Positions 34,677 to 43,936 of a DNA stretch of 64,000 bases are shown here, piece by piece. The notes under the pieces were generated by a model that saw nothing but the letters and a program-made list of their open reading frames with translations, did not search any database and was not told the origin of the DNA. The DNA is taken from positions 4,836,001-4,900,000 of the forward strand of contig NZ_CP050975.2 of assembly GCF_012273515.2 (NCBI RefSeq). The letters run 5' to 3'. Positions within the stretch are counted from its first letter, which is position 1, and every line of letters starts with the position of its first letter. This DNA is from Streptomyces sp. RPA4-2 (GTDB lineage: Bacteria > Actinomycetota > Actinomycetes > Streptomycetales > Streptomycetaceae). The translations under genes and the position numbers were made by a program.

Positions 34677-35692
34677 ACCGTCACGGCTTCCCCGGTGGCC
34701 GGTCCGAAACGCCGTCTGTAGGCCGATGGGCTCAGTCCCGTCTCCCGCCGCAGCCGCGCCCTGAGGTTCGCGGCGGTGCCGAGGCCGCTGCGCCGCGCGA
34801 CGACCTCGATCCGGTGTTCGCCCCGCTCGATGAGGCGGCAGGCCAGTGCCACCCGCTCCCCGGTCAGCCACGCCAGCGGGGTGGTCCCGAGCTGGGCCCG
34901 GAAGCGCCGGTGCAGTGTGGCCGGGCTGAGTGCCGCGTGCGCCGCGAGGGCGGCCACCGTGAGGGGTTCCCCGAGCCGCTCCCGTGCCCAGGTCAGCAGG
35001 GGCGCGAGGGACTCGTCCGGTACGTCGGGCACGGGGCGCTCGACGAACTGCCGCTGCCCGCCGTCGCGGTGCGCGGCGAAGACCAGCCGCCGGCTGACGG
35101 CGTTGGCGATCTCGGCGCCGTGGTCGCGCCGTACGACGTGCAGCCCGAGGTCGAGCGCCGACGCGCTGCCGGACGCGGTGAGGATGTCCCCGTCGTCCAC
35201 GAACAGCACGTCCGGCTCCAGCCGCACCTCCGGGAAGCGCGCCCGGAACGACGGCGCCCACATCCAGTGGCAGGCCGCCCGCCGCCCCTCCAGCAGCCCG
35301 GCTTCCGCGAGTGTGAATGCGCCGGAGCAGAACCCGATCAACCGCGCGCCCCGCGCGTGCGCCCGGCGTATGGCGTCCAGGACCTCGGGGGAACGCGGTG
35401 CGTCGGTGTCGGGCCGGTTCGGCACGATCAGCGTGTCGGCGCCCTCGGCCGCGTCCAGCCCGTCGACGTCGGCGAGGGTGAAGAACCCGTCCCGCATCCG
35501 GGTGCGCTCGGTGGCCGCGCAGAGCCGGAAGTCGTACAGCTCCCGCCCCAGCTCGGGCCTGCGCAGCCCGAAGACCTCGATGGCGCAGCTCATCTCGAAG
35601 GGGTTGGAGTTCTCGTCGACGATCAGGACGACCCGGTGCGCGGCGGTCCCGGGGGTGTCCCCGAGGACGGGGTGCGAGGATCCTTGCGGCAT
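34673..35692 (-). CDS. GlxA-type transcriptional regulator (DJ-1/PfpI domain plus AraC HTH)
   Basis: 339 residues. Residues 20-185 form a DJ-1/PfpI-like glutamine amidotransferase-1 fold (VVLIVDENSNPFEMSCAIEV, LIGFCSGAFTLAEAGLL with the nucleophile-elbow Cys). A two-helix AraC/XylS DNA-binding domain follows at about 240-330 (VAALAAHAALSPATLHRRFR, RRSGLGTAANLRARLRRETG). GlxA-type proteins sense unknown ligands through the amidotransferase-like domain and activate or repress nearby genes. It is transcribed away from the cupin gene, so the roughly 50-base gap holds both promoters and it may regulate the cupin. Confidence 0.9.
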   Translation of the reverse strand: MPQGSSHPVLGDTPGTAAHRVVLIVDENSNPFEMSCAIEVFGLRRPELGRELYDFRLCAATERTRMRDGFFTLADVDGLDAAEGADTLIVPNRPDTDAPRSPEVLDAIRRAHARGARLIGFCSGAFTLAEAGLLEGRRAACHWMWAPSFRARFPEVRLEPDVLFVDDGDILTASGSASALDLGLHVVRRDHGAEIANAVSRRLVFAAHRDGGQRQFVERPVPDVPDESLAPLLTWARERLGEPLTVAALAAHAALSPATLHRRFRAQLGTTPLAWLTGERVALACRLIERGEHRIEVVARRSGLGTAANLRARLRRETGLSPSAYRRRFGPATGEAVTV

Positions 35693-35743
35693 GTGCGATT
35701 TCTAGCACTCGTGGACGTGTCCGACCAGGCCGAGGATGACGGC

Positions 35744-36136
35744 ATGGCCAACGAACCCGTCTCCCTGACCGCCGCCCTCGCCTCCTTCTCCGACCTGTGG
35801 AGCCCCCGGATCGTCACCGCCGTCAACGACTACGACGTACGCGTGGCCAAGGTCGAGGGCGAGCACCTCTGGCACACGCACGATCACACGGACGAGTTCT
35901 TCCTGGTCCTGGAGGGCGAGCTGACCATCGCCCTGCGGGAGCCGGCCGGCGAGCGGACCGTCGTCCTCCCCAAGGGCTCCGTCTTCACCGTCCCGCGTGG
36001 CACCGAACACAAGCCGAGCGCTCCCGCCGGCGCCGCGATCCTGATGTTCGAACCCACGGGCACCCTCACCGTCGGCGACCACCACGACGAGATCCCGGAC
36101 CATGTGGACGCCACCACGGGGCACGCCCTGGGCTGA
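35744..36136 (+). CDS. Single-domain cupin protein
   Basis: 130 residues from ATG after GAGGATGACGGC. Small beta-barrel: cupin motif 1 in HLWHTHDHTDEFFLVLEGEL, with the metal-binding His-X-His and Glu, and motif 2 in FTVPRGTEHKPSAPAGAAIL. This is the general pattern of non-heme metal cupins, often isomerases, dioxygenases or sensors. No substrate can be named. It is divergent from a GlxA-family regulator. Confidence 0.85.
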   Translation: MANEPVSLTAALASFSDLWSPRIVTAVNDYDVRVAKVEGEHLWHTHDHTDEFFLVLEGELTIALREPAGERTVVLPKGSVFTVPRGTEHKPSAPAGAAILMFEPTGTLTVGDHHDEIPDHVDATTGHALG

Positions 36137-36177
36137 GCGCCGATGGCGTGTTCCTGCCCGGATGGCATGCTTGAAGC

Positions 36178-38010
36178 ATGAACGACGCCGCCCCCGCCCC
36201 CGCGCCCCGCCGTGTCCGTGTCCGCGCCCCCGAGCTGATCGGCAAGGGCGGCTGGCTGAACACCGGAGGCAACGCACTCACCCTCGCCGACCTGCGAGGA
36301 CGTGTGGTCATTCTCGACTTTTGGACCTTCTGCTGCATCAACTGCCTGCACGTCCTGGACGAGCTGCGGGAGCTGGAGGAGAAGCACCGGGACACCGTGG
36401 TGATCATCGGGGTGCACTCGCCGAAGTTCGTGCACGAGGCCGAGCACCAGGCGGTCGTCGACGCCGTCGAGCGGTACGGCGTCGAGCACCCGGTGCTGGA
36501 CGACCCCGAGCTCGCCACCTGGAAGCAGTACGCGGTGCGGGCCTGGCCGACGCTCGTGGTGATCGACCCCGAGGGTTACGTCGTCGCACAGCACGCCGGG
36601 GAGGGGCACGCGCACGCGATCGCCCGGCTGGTGGAGGAGCTGGAGGCGGAGCACGCGGCCAAGGGGACGCTGCGGCGCGGGGACGGGCCCTACGTGGCGC
36701 CGGAGCCCGAGCCGACCGCGCTCCGTTTTCCCGGCAAGGCGCTCGCCCTGCCGAACGGGAACTTCCTGGTCAGCGACACGACCCGGCATCAGCTGGTGGA
36801 GCTCGAGGCGGACGGCGAGACGGTCGTACGGCGCATCGGGTCCGGCGTGCGCGGGTTCGTGGACGGACCGGCCGACGCGGCCGGGTTCAGCGAGCCGCAG
36901 GGGCTGGCGCTGCTCGGCGCGGACGGTCCTGTCGTGGTGGCCGACACCGTGAACCACGCCCTGCGCCGGGTCGACCTCGCGACCGGCGAGGTCACGACCC
37001 TCGCGGGGACCGGCCGGCAGTGGTGGCAGGGCGCGCCGACGTCCGGCCCGGCGCGCGAGGTCGACCTGTCCTCGCCGTGGGACGTGGCGTTCTTCGGCGG
37101 CAGGGTCTGGATCGCCATGGCCGGGGTGCACCAGTTGTGGGCGTACGACCCGGCGGACGGGACCGTCGAGGTCGCCGCGGGCACGACGAACGAGGGACTC
37201 GTCGACGGGCCGCCGGCCGAGGCCTGGTTCGCTCAGCCGTCCGGGCTGGCGGCCACCGCCGACCGGCTCTGGGTGGCCGACTCCGAGACCTCGGCGCTGC
37301 GTTGGGTCGGCCTCGACGGCAGCGTGCACACCGCCGTCGGCACCGGCCTGTTCGACTTCGGGCACCGCGACGGCGCCGCCGGACAAGCTCTGCTCCAGCA
37401 TCCGTTGGGCGTGACGGCGCTGCCCGACGGCTCGGTCGCGATCAGCGACACGTACAACCACGCGCTGCGCCGCTACGACCCGGCGACGGGCGAAGTGACC
37501 ACGCTGGCCACGGACTTGCGGGAGCCGAGCGACGCGGTCCTGGTCGGGGACGACATCGTGGTCGTCGAGTCCGCCCGGCACCGGCTGACCCGGCTGCGCC
37601 TGCCCGAGGAGGCCGTGAGGGTGGAGTCGGTGGCCCACCGCACGCAGCGTGCCGCCACCGAAGTCGCCCCGGGCGGACTCCGGTTGGACGTGATCTTCCA
37701 GGCTCCGGCGGGCCAGAAGCTGGACACCCGCTACGGTCCGTCGACCCGGCTGCTCGTCTCCTCGACCCCGCCCGAGCTGCTGCTCGACGGCGAGGGGGCG
37801 GGCACGGACCTCTCCCGGGCCCTGGAGTTGAACCCGGCCGTCACGGAGGGTGTCCTGCACGTCTCCGCGATGGCCGCGTCCTGCGACGACGATCCGTCGA
37901 ACGAGTACCCGGCCTGCCACGTCCACCAGCAGGACTGGGGTGTGCCGGTCCGCCTCACCGCGGGCGGTGCGCGACGGCTGCCGCTGGTGCTGGCGGGGAT
38001 GGACGACTAA
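36178..38010 (+). CDS. Thioredoxin-NHL repeat fusion protein (NHLRC2-like)
   Basis: 610 residues. Residues 20-165 are a thioredoxin-like domain with the redox motif C53-I-N-C56 (WTFCCINCLHVLDELRELEE). A beta-propeller of NHL repeats follows (PNGNFLVSDTTRHQLVELEA, GPVVVADTVNHALRRVDLAT, ISDTYNHALRRYDPATGE), about six blades, then a C-terminal beta domain. The plan matches the NHLRC2 family, cytosolic in this form because no signal peptide is seen. Function in bacteria is unknown; a thiol-redox sensor or chaperone role is inference. Confidence 0.88.
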   Translation: MNDAAPAPAPRRVRVRAPELIGKGGWLNTGGNALTLADLRGRVVILDFWTFCCINCLHVLDELRELEEKHRDTVVIIGVHSPKFVHEAEHQAVVDAVERYGVEHPVLDDPELATWKQYAVRAWPTLVVIDPEGYVVAQHAGEGHAHAIARLVEELEAEHAAKGTLRRGDGPYVAPEPEPTALRFPGKALALPNGNFLVSDTTRHQLVELEADGETVVRRIGSGVRGFVDGPADAAGFSEPQGLALLGADGPVVVADTVNHALRRVDLATGEVTTLAGTGRQWWQGAPTSGPAREVDLSSPWDVAFFGGRVWIAMAGVHQLWAYDPADGTVEVAAGTTNEGLVDGPPAEAWFAQPSGLAATADRLWVADSETSALRWVGLDGSVHTAVGTGLFDFGHRDGAAGQALLQHPLGVTALPDGSVAISDTYNHALRRYDPATGEVTTLATDLREPSDAVLVGDDIVVVESARHRLTRLRLPEEAVRVESVAHRTQRAATEVAPGGLRLDVIFQAPAGQKLDTRYGPSTRLLVSSTPPELLLDGEGAGTDLSRALELNPAVTEGVLHVSAMAASCDDDPSNEYPACHVHQQDWGVPVRLTAGGARRLPLVLAGMDD

Positions 38011-38017
38011 CCTGCGG

Positions 38018-38251
38018 CTACACGCCGTATCCGCCGCGCTGGTGCCGCTCCTCCTCGATCACCGGGGTGCTCGGCGGCACCACCACGCGCCGCCTCCTCG
38101 CGATGCTGTTGAACGTCAGGACCCCGATCAGTCCGACCACCATGAAGATGACGCCGACCAGATCGAGGTTGACCCCCTTCATGTGCCAGTCGGTCGCGAA
38201 CGTGAGGATGGCCCCCGCGCCGATCAGGATGATGCAGCCGCCCAGGCCCAT
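38018..38251 (-). CDS. Small two-TM membrane protein, DUF6458 type
   Basis: 77 residues after a perfect GGAGG. Helix 1 MGLGGCIILIGAGAILTFAT, short loop WHMKGVNLDL, helix 2 VGVIFMVVGLIGVLTFNSIA, then a basic tail RRRRVVVPPSTPVIEEERHQ and GGYGV. This is the actinobacterial DUF6458 pattern, from memory; function unknown. Its stop lies seven bases from the convergent stop of the NHL protein. Confidence 0.85.
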   Translation of the reverse strand: MGLGGCIILIGAGAILTFATDWHMKGVNLDLVGVIFMVVGLIGVLTFNSIARRRRVVVPPSTPVIEEERHQRGGYGV

Positions 38252-38367
38252 GGGTGTCGCCTCCTTGAAGTAGCAACTCGCGGTCTTTCCGGGCTCGTTC
38301 CGAGTACCCGGGACCTCGCGAGACATGCGGAGGCGCTCACTCGCCGCTCGCTGCCACCGTCGGTGCC

Positions 38368-39672
38368 CTAGCCCTCCAGGAACGCCACCAGCGCGTTGGC
38401 CAGCAGGAACGGGTCGTCGGCGCCGCACAGTTCGCGGACGCTGTGCATCGAGAGGATGGCCACACCGATGTCGATGGTCTTGATGCCGTGGCGGGCCGCG
38501 GTGATCGGGCCGATGGTGGTGCCGCAGGGCATGGAGTTGTTGGAGACGAAGGACTGGAAGTCGACGCCGGCCTTCTCGCAGGCGGCGGCGAACACCGCGC
38601 GGCCCGCACCGTCGGTGGCGTAGCGGTTGTTGACGTTCACCTTGAGGATGGGGCCGCCGTTGGCGCGCGGGTGGTGCGTCGGGTCGTGCCGCTCCGCGTA
38701 GTTGGGGTGGACGGCGTGGCCGGTGTCGGAGGAGAGACAGACGGTGCCCGCGAAGGAGCGTGCCCGGTCCTCGTACGTGCCGCCCCGTGCGAACACCGAG
38801 CGTTCGAGCACGCCGCCGAGCAGCGGACCGTCGGCGCCGGTGTCGCTCTGCGAGCCGTTCTCCTCGTGGTCGAAGGCCGCGAGGACGGGGATGTACGGGA
38901 GTTCGGAGCCGGTGCCCGCGGCCGTGGCCACGGCGACCAGCGCCGCCGTGCCCGCGTGCACGGACAGCAGGTTGTCCATGCGGGGGCCGGCCAGCAGCTC
39001 CTTGTCGCGGCCCAGATAGGCCGGCGGTTCGACGGAGTGGGTCATCAGGTCCCAGCCGGTGATCTCGCCGGCCTGCAGACCCGACTCCTCCTCCAGGAAC
39101 GCGATCAGGTCGCCCTCGTGGGCGTCGCCCAGGCCCCAGACGGGCTGGAGATGGCGCTGCTTGTCGAGCTTGAGTCCCTCGGTGGAGACGGAACGGTCGA
39201 GGTGGACGGCCAGCTGGGGGACGCGCAGCAGTGGCCGGTCGATGTTGACCAGGCGCGTCGAGCCGTCACGCAGCGCCAGCCGCCCGGCCAGCCCGAGGTC
39301 GCGGTCCAGCCAGGAGTTCAGCAGCGGTCCGCCGTAGATCTCCACGGCCACCTGGCGCCAGCCGTGCGCCCCGGTGTCCGGCTGCGGCTTGACGCGCAGG
39401 TTGGGGGAGTCGGTGTGCGCGCCCACGATCCGGAAGGGGGTGTGCGGTCCGGCGCCCTCGGGCACGTACCAGGCGACGATCGCGCCGCCGCGCAGCACGA
39501 ACTTCCCGCCGCTCGTGCCGTCCCACGCGTCGGTTTCGGCGACCTGACGGAATCCGGCCTTCTCCAGCCGCTCGGCGGCGTTCGCCACGGCGTGGTACGG
39601 CGTGGGGCTCGCCGCCAGGAAGGTCATGAGGTCGTCGGTGTGGCCGCGGTCGAAGCGGGCTGGGTAGCTCAT
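38368..39672 (-). CDS. M18-family aminopeptidase (aspartyl aminopeptidase type)
   Basis: 434 residues. Two-zinc aminopeptidase: ligand His in VGAHTDSPNLRVKP, bridging Asp in GPRMDNLLSVHAG, catalytic Glu pair in FDHEENGSQSDTGA, Asp in SSDTGHAVHPNYAER, and final His in LSMHSVREL. These match aspartyl aminopeptidase/ApeB-type enzymes, which act as large dodecameric shells in the cytoplasm and remove N-terminal acidic or neutral residues. The AAGGTGAACTC before the start is a fair ribosome site. Confidence 0.93.
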   Translation of the reverse strand: MSYPARFDRGHTDDLMTFLAASPTPYHAVANAAERLEKAGFRQVAETDAWDGTSGGKFVLRGGAIVAWYVPEGAGPHTPFRIVGAHTDSPNLRVKPQPDTGAHGWRQVAVEIYGGPLLNSWLDRDLGLAGRLALRDGSTRLVNIDRPLLRVPQLAVHLDRSVSTEGLKLDKQRHLQPVWGLGDAHEGDLIAFLEEESGLQAGEITGWDLMTHSVEPPAYLGRDKELLAGPRMDNLLSVHAGTAALVAVATAAGTGSELPYIPVLAAFDHEENGSQSDTGADGPLLGGVLERSVFARGGTYEDRARSFAGTVCLSSDTGHAVHPNYAERHDPTHHPRANGGPILKVNVNNRYATDGAGRAVFAAACEKAGVDFQSFVSNNSMPCGTTIGPITAARHGIKTIDIGVAILSMHSVRELCGADDPFLLANALVAFLEG

Positions 39673-40091
39673 GAGTTCACCTTAACGACGCTCGGGGGCC
39701 CCCTCCCCGGGATGGTGAGCGGGCTCTCGTAAGGGGGATGTGAAGGGCGGACATCTGGCTGGAGCTGGACGTTTCCGACTGGTGCCCGCTTGGGGACCAC
39801 GGTGCGGGAGGGGAGACGCCGCCCGTGATCCGGCCCGCCGCGGGGGCCTCCAGAATTTCACGCCCCGGCGCGTATGGAATCGCGCGCCCCTTTATACGCC
39901 CCCTCTGCGCCCCTGGTCCTCCTGTTTCGGCGTTCAGTTGAGGCACCCCGTTCAGGCACCCCGTCGAGGGGCTCCACCTCGGCGCCGTCCTCTCCACCGT
40001 GCCGAACGGCCCGCCCCCGGAAACGAATCCGGGAGCGGGCCGTCGAGTGGGCGCCGAGCGGTCGCCGAGCGGTCGCCGAGGGGGCTCGAAC
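39673..40091. other. 419-bp gene-free stretch with terminator and short repeats
   Basis: No coding pattern. It contains a strong hairpin at 40006-40043: ACGGCCCGC pairs with GCGGGCCGT, then CCCGGA with TCCGGG, around AACGAA. This lies directly downstream of the acyl-CoA dehydrogenase stop (40092), on its strand. Next to it, GAGCGGTCGCC is repeated in tandem with near copies (about 40050-40082). Further left a near-tandem GGCACCCCGTT / GGCACCCCGTC occurs around 39945-39966. A TTTATA-containing A/T-rich spot near 39890 could be the aminopeptidase promoter. Confidence 0.55.
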
Positions 40092-41918
40092 TCAGAACGC
40101 CGCTTCGTCCAGCTCCATCAGGTCCAGGTCCACGCCCTCGGCCAGCTTGCGCACGCCGGTGACGCCGGGCAGTACGTTCGCGGCGAAGAACTTCGCGGCG
40201 GCGATCTTGCCGGTGTAGAAGGGCCTGTCCTTCGCCGACGCCGTCTCCAGCTTCTCGGCGGCGACCGCGGCACCGCGCAGCAGCAGGTAGCCGACGACCA
40301 CGTCACCGGAGGCGAGGAGGAGGCGGGTGGTGTTCAGGCCCACCTTGTAGATGTTCTTGACGTCCTGCTCGGTCGCGGCGAGGTCGGTGAGCATGAGGCC
40401 GACGATGGCCTCCAGCTCGACGGCCGCCTTGGCGAGCTGCTCGCGGGCCGCGGACAGCTCCTCGCCGCCGGTGGCGAGCGCCAGGAACTTCTTGATGTCC
40501 TCGGCGAGCGAGTTCAGTGCCGTGCCCTGGTTGCGGACGATCTTCCGGAAGAAGAAGTCCTGGCCCTGGATCGCGGTGGTGCCCTCGTACAGGGTGTCGA
40601 TCTTGGCGTCGCGGATGTACTGCTCGATCGGGTACTCCTGCAGGAAGCCGGAGCCGCCGAAGGTCTGCAGGGACTGGGCGAGCTGCTCGTAGCCCTTCTC
40701 GGAGCCGTAGCCCTTCACGATCGGCAGGAGCAGGTCGTTGAGGGCCTCCAGCGCGGCGGTGTCCTCGCCGGCGGCCTCCTTGACCTGGATGTCGTCCTGG
40801 ATCGCCGCGGTGTGCAGCACCAGGGCGCGCATGCCCTCGGCGTACGCCTTCTGCGTCATCAGCGAGCGGCGCACGTCCGGGTGGTGCGTGATGGTGACCT
40901 TGGGCGCGGTCTTGTCCATGAAGTTCGCGAGGTCCGGGCCTTGGACGCGCTCCTTGGCGTACTCCAGCGCGTTCAGGTAGCCCGTCGAGAGCGTCGAGAT
41001 GGCCTTCGTGCCGACCATCATGCGGGCGAACTCGATGATGCGGAACATCTGGCGGATGCCGTCGTGCTTGTCGCCGATCAGCCAGCCCTTGGCCGGGTGA
41101 CGGTCGCCGAAGGTCATCTCGCAGGTGTTGGACGCCTTCAGGCCCATCTTGTGCTCGACGTTCGTCGCGTACGCGCCGTTGCGCGCGCCCAGCTCGCCGG
41201 TCTCGAAGTCGAACTCGTACTTCGGGACGAGGAAGAGGGAGAGGCCCTTGGTGCCCGGTCCGGCGCCCTCGGGGCGGGCGAGCACGTAGTGGAGGATGTT
41301 CTCCGACATGTCGTGCTCACCGGACGTGATGAAGCGCTTGACGCCCTCGATGTGCCAGGAGCCGTCCGCCTGCTGGACGGCCTTGGTGCGGCCGGCGCCG
41401 ACGTCCGAGCCCGCGTCGGGCTCGGTGAGGACCATGGTGGAGCCCCACTGCTTGTCGACGGCGATCTTCGCGATGTGCTTCTGGACCTCGGTGCCCTCCT
41501 CGAAGAGGATGCCGGCGAAGGCCGGGCCCGAGGAGTACATCCAGACGGCGGGGTTGGCGCCGAGCACGAGTTCCGCGTAGGCCCAGATGAGCGAGCGGGG
41601 GGCGGTGGAGCCGCCGATCTCCTCGGGCAGGCCCAGACGCCAGTACTCGGAGTCCATGAACGCCTGGTACGACTTCTTGAAGGAGGCCGGGACCGGGGCG
41701 GTGTTGGTCTCGGGGTCGAAGACGGGAGGGTTGCGGTCGGCGTCGGTGAAGGACGCGGCCAGCTCGTTCTCCGAGAGGCGCGTGAGCTCCTCCAGGATGC
41801 TCTTGGCGGTGTCCGTGTCCATCTCCGCGAACGGTCCGGTGCCGTACAGCTTGTCGCGCCCGAGCACCTCGAAGAGGTTGAACTCGATGTCGCGGAGATT
41901 CGACTTGTAGTGCCCCAT
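40092..41918 (-). CDS. Acyl-CoA dehydrogenase, long (about 600-residue) subtype
   Basis: 608 residues. FAD- and acyl-CoA-binding motifs are seen in [20 protein letters not shown] (ACAD signature 1), [20 protein letters not shown] and the helical C-terminal domain [20 protein letters not shown]. The catalytic base Glu is E445 in [18 protein letters not shown]. About 160 extra residues at the C terminus set this apart from the 380-residue class and match the long-chain FadE-like group. It oxidises acyl-CoA to enoyl-CoA in fatty acid breakdown. The adjacent upstream region carries two TACC-type palindromes. Confidence 0.92.
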   Translation of the reverse strand: MGHYKSNLRDIEFNLFEVLGRDKLYGTGPFAEMDTDTAKSILEELTRLSENELAASFTDADRNPPVFDPETNTAPVPASFKKSYQAFMDSEYWRLGLPEEIGGSTAPRSLIWAYAELVLGANPAVWMYSSGPAFAGILFEEGTEVQKHIAKIAVDKQWGSTMVLTEPDAGSDVGAGRTKAVQQADGSWHIEGVKRFITSGEHDMSENILHYVLARPEGAGPGTKGLSLFLVPKYEFDFETGELGARNGAYATNVEHKMGLKASNTCEMTFGDRHPAKGWLIGDKHDGIRQMFRIIEFARMMVGTKAISTLSTGYLNALEYAKERVQGPDLANFMDKTAPKVTITHHPDVRRSLMTQKAYAEGMRALVLHTAAIQDDIQVKEAAGEDTAALEALNDLLLPIVKGYGSEKGYEQLAQSLQTFGGSGFLQEYPIEQYIRDAKIDTLYEGTTAIQGQDFFFRKIVRNQGTALNSLAEDIKKFLALATGGEELSAAREQLAKAAVELEAIVGLMLTDLAATEQDVKNIYKVGLNTTRLLLASGDVVVGYLLLRGAAVAAEKLETASAKDRPFYTGKIAAAKFFAANVLPGVTGVRKLAEGVDLDLMELDEAAF

Positions 41919-42250
41919 GGCGACGGCTCCGTAAGGGTTCGGGGAGGCGGAGGTACTCGCAGCCTCGTTACACGTACCAGCAAGTAGCTACGATGATGCT
42001 ACCCGTCGGTAATAAGAATCAACCCCTGACGGCCCCTGTGTGACGAGGCTCTAACGGGACTTCAGCCGGACGCAGCCGGGACGCGTGCCGAAATCGGTCA
42101 CCGCGCGTGCCGCGCACGGCCCGGACCGGGGCCGGGAGCTGTACGCGGGCGGGTCCGGGGCGCCGATGGACGGGCGGGGCTTAAGCGGCCGGGTACGGGG
42201 ATGGGCCGTCCGTGACTCCCCCGGAGGCCGCGCCCACTAGTCTTTGCCGC
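41919..42250. promoter_or_regulatory. Divergent region with two TACC-centred dyads upstream of the acyl-CoA dehydrogenase
   Basis: A 332-bp gap serving the acyl-CoA dehydrogenase (minus) and the SseB gene (plus). Two 12-base dyads are seen, TACCAGCAAGTA at 41975-41986 and TACCCGTCGGTA at 42000-42011, 25 bases apart, in an A/T-rich pocket with TAATAAGAATC. Spaced dyads of the TACC(n4)GGTA type are known from TetR-family fatty acid regulators of other bacteria; that this is one is inference. The rest up to 42250 is G/C-rich without a motif I can name. Confidence 0.55.
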
Positions 42251-42718
42251 ATGTACGGCTACGACCAGAACGCGGGCGCTCAGCAGCAGCAGTACGCCCA
42301 GCCGCAGCAGCAGATGCCCGGCGGCTACGGCCAGCAGCCGCCGCTCTATCCCGAGCCGTCCCCGCCGTCGCTGGCGGACGCGGTCCGCGCCTTCACGACG
42401 GGATCGCTCTCCGCGGAGGACTTCCAGCAAGTCTTCGCCACCTCGAAGGTCTACTGCCCGCGCGGCGACAACCCCGGTTTCCTGGCGCTGCACAACACCC
42501 AGCAGCCGGTCATCCCCATGTTCAGCTCGCTCAAGGAGCTGCGCCGGTACGCCGGCAAGGAGTCCAAGTTCTTCGTGATCACCGGTGCGGAGGTGATCGA
42601 CCTGCTGCCCACCGGCTACGGCTTCGTGCTCGACATGGAGGGTGAGCACCGCATGGTCTTCGACGCGAAGGCCGTGGAGCAGATGGTGGACTTCGCCATG
42701 CGCCGCATGTACGGCTAG
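42251..42718 (+). CDS. SseB-family protein
   Basis: 155 residues starting MYGYDQN. The first 40 residues are Gln/Gly/Tyr/Pro-rich and disordered. The rest is the SseB N-terminal-type fold: SLADAVRAFTTGSLSAEDFQ, VYCPRGDNPGFLALHN, VIPMFSSLKELRRYAGKESK, VIDLLPTGYGFVLDMEGE. SseB-type proteins are small cytosolic proteins of unclear function, frequent in actinobacteria. It stands alone on the plus strand, closed by a perfect terminator. Confidence 0.82.
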   Translation: MYGYDQNAGAQQQQYAQPQQQMPGGYGQQPPLYPEPSPPSLADAVRAFTTGSLSAEDFQQVFATSKVYCPRGDNPGFLALHNTQQPVIPMFSSLKELRRYAGKESKFFVITGAEVIDLLPTGYGFVLDMEGEHRMVFDAKAVEQMVDFAMRRMYG

Positions 42719-42741
42719 TCCTGCCGCTCACGGATCACCGC

Positions 42742-42773
42742 GGACGCCCGGAGGGAATTCCCTCCGGGCGTCC
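42742..42773 (+). terminator. Perfect-palindrome terminator after the SseB gene
   Basis: GGACGCCCGGAGGGAA (42742-42757) continues as its own exact reverse complement to 42773, a 16-bp perfect arm with no unpaired loop except at the turn, 23 bases beyond the SseB stop. Strong hairpin without a T-run. Confidence 0.88.
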
Positions 42774-42784
42774 GCCGTTACGGG

Positions 42785-42835
42785 TGGCAGAAAGTTCAAC
42801 AATCAACTAAACTCGAAGCACAAGGAGGTACCGAC
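42785..42835 (+). promoter_or_regulatory. A/T-rich promoter and ribosome site of the pirin gene
   Basis: GTTCAACAATCAACTAAAC (42794-42812) is an A/T-rich segment unlike its surroundings, directly before AAGGAGGTA and the ATG at 42836. On the minus strand it reads TTGATTGTTGAA, the kind of TTGA repeat bound by MarR-family redox repressors. It may be both a promoter and an operator; the binder is not known. Confidence 0.5.
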
Positions 42836-43807
42836 ATGCCTGCAGTGACCGTCGAAAACCCGCTGACCCTTCCCCGTGTGGTGGCGCCGGCCGACGCCGT
42901 GGCCCGTCCCGTGCTCACCGTGACGACCGCGCCCAGCGGCTTCGAGGGCGAGGGATTCCCGGTCCGTCGCGCGTTCGCCGGGATCAACTACCGCCACCTC
43001 GACCCGTTCATCATGATGGACCAGATGGGTGAGGTGGAGTACGCGCCGGGAGAGCCCAAGGGCACCCCCTGGCACCCGCACCGCGGCTTCGAGACCGTGA
43101 CCTACATCATCGACGGGATCTTCGACCACCAGGACTCCAACGGTGGGGGCGGCACCATCACCAACGGGGACACCCAGTGGATGACCGCCGGCGCCGGCCT
43201 CCTGCACATCGAGGCCCCGCCGGAGTCGCTCGTCATGTCCGGTGGCCTCTTCCACGGCCTCCAGCTGTGGGTGAACCTCCCGGCCAAGGACAAGATGATG
43301 GCGCCGAGGTACCAGGACATCCGCGGGCGCTCGGTGCAGCTGCTGAGCACCCCCGACGGCGGCGCGCTGCTGCGTGTCATCGCCGGTGAGCTCGACGGCC
43401 ACGAGGGTCCCGGTGTCACGCACACGCCGATCACCATGGTCCACGCGACCGTGGCACCCGGCGCCGAGATCACCCTGCCCTGGCGCGAGGACTTCAACGG
43501 TCTCGCCTACGTCCTCGCCGGACGCGGCAGCGTCGGCACGGAGCGCCGTCCGGTCCGCACCGGCCAGACCGCGGTCTTCGGCGCTGGCGGCTCGCTGACC
43601 GTCCGCGCGGACGAGAAGCAGGACGCGAACACCCCGGACCTGGAGGTCGTCCTCCTCGGCGGACAGCCGATCCGTGAGCCCATGGCCCACTACGGCCCCT
43701 TCGTGATGAACACCCGCGAGGAGCTGCAGCAGGCCGTCGAGGACTTCCAGAAGGGCCGCCTGGGCACCATCCCGGCGGTGCACGGAATGTCCGAGCGCGG
43801 GCTGTAA
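42836..43807 (+). CDS. Pirin-family protein
   Basis: 323 residues with two cupin barrels. The metal site of the first is in WHPHRGFETVTYIIDG (paired His and Glu), completed by GAGLLHIEAPP. The second barrel is in VTHTPITMVHATVAPGAEIT and later GLAYVLAGRGSVG. Bacterial pirins modulate redox or act as quercetinase-like dioxygenases. A near-perfect AAGGAGGT ribosome site suggests strong expression. It follows an A/T-rich promoter that looks like a regulator target. Confidence 0.9.
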   Translation: MPAVTVENPLTLPRVVAPADAVARPVLTVTTAPSGFEGEGFPVRRAFAGINYRHLDPFIMMDQMGEVEYAPGEPKGTPWHPHRGFETVTYIIDGIFDHQDSNGGGGTITNGDTQWMTAGAGLLHIEAPPESLVMSGGLFHGLQLWVNLPAKDKMMAPRYQDIRGRSVQLLSTPDGGALLRVIAGELDGHEGPGVTHTPITMVHATVAPGAEITLPWREDFNGLAYVLAGRGSVGTERRPVRTGQTAVFGAGGSLTVRADEKQDANTPDLEVVLLGGQPIREPMAHYGPFVMNTREELQQAVEDFQKGRLGTIPAVHGMSERGL

Positions 43808-43884
43808 GGACGTACGGCCCACGCGCCGTACGATCCCGACGCCGTACGCCCCTGCGGCCGCGCGCGTCTGACACCGCGTCACCC

Positions 43885-43915
43885 GGGCGGGCCGTTCCGA
43901 GAGGACGGCCCGCCC
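43885..43915 (+). terminator. Terminator after the pirin gene
   Basis: GGGCGGGCCGT (43885-43895) pairs with ACGGCCCGCCC (43905-43915) around TCCGAGAGG, followed by TTCG. It ends the pirin unit shortly before the next gene's GTG at 43937. Confidence 0.78.
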
Positions 43916-43936
43916 TTCGCGTGGTCGGGTGGAGAG

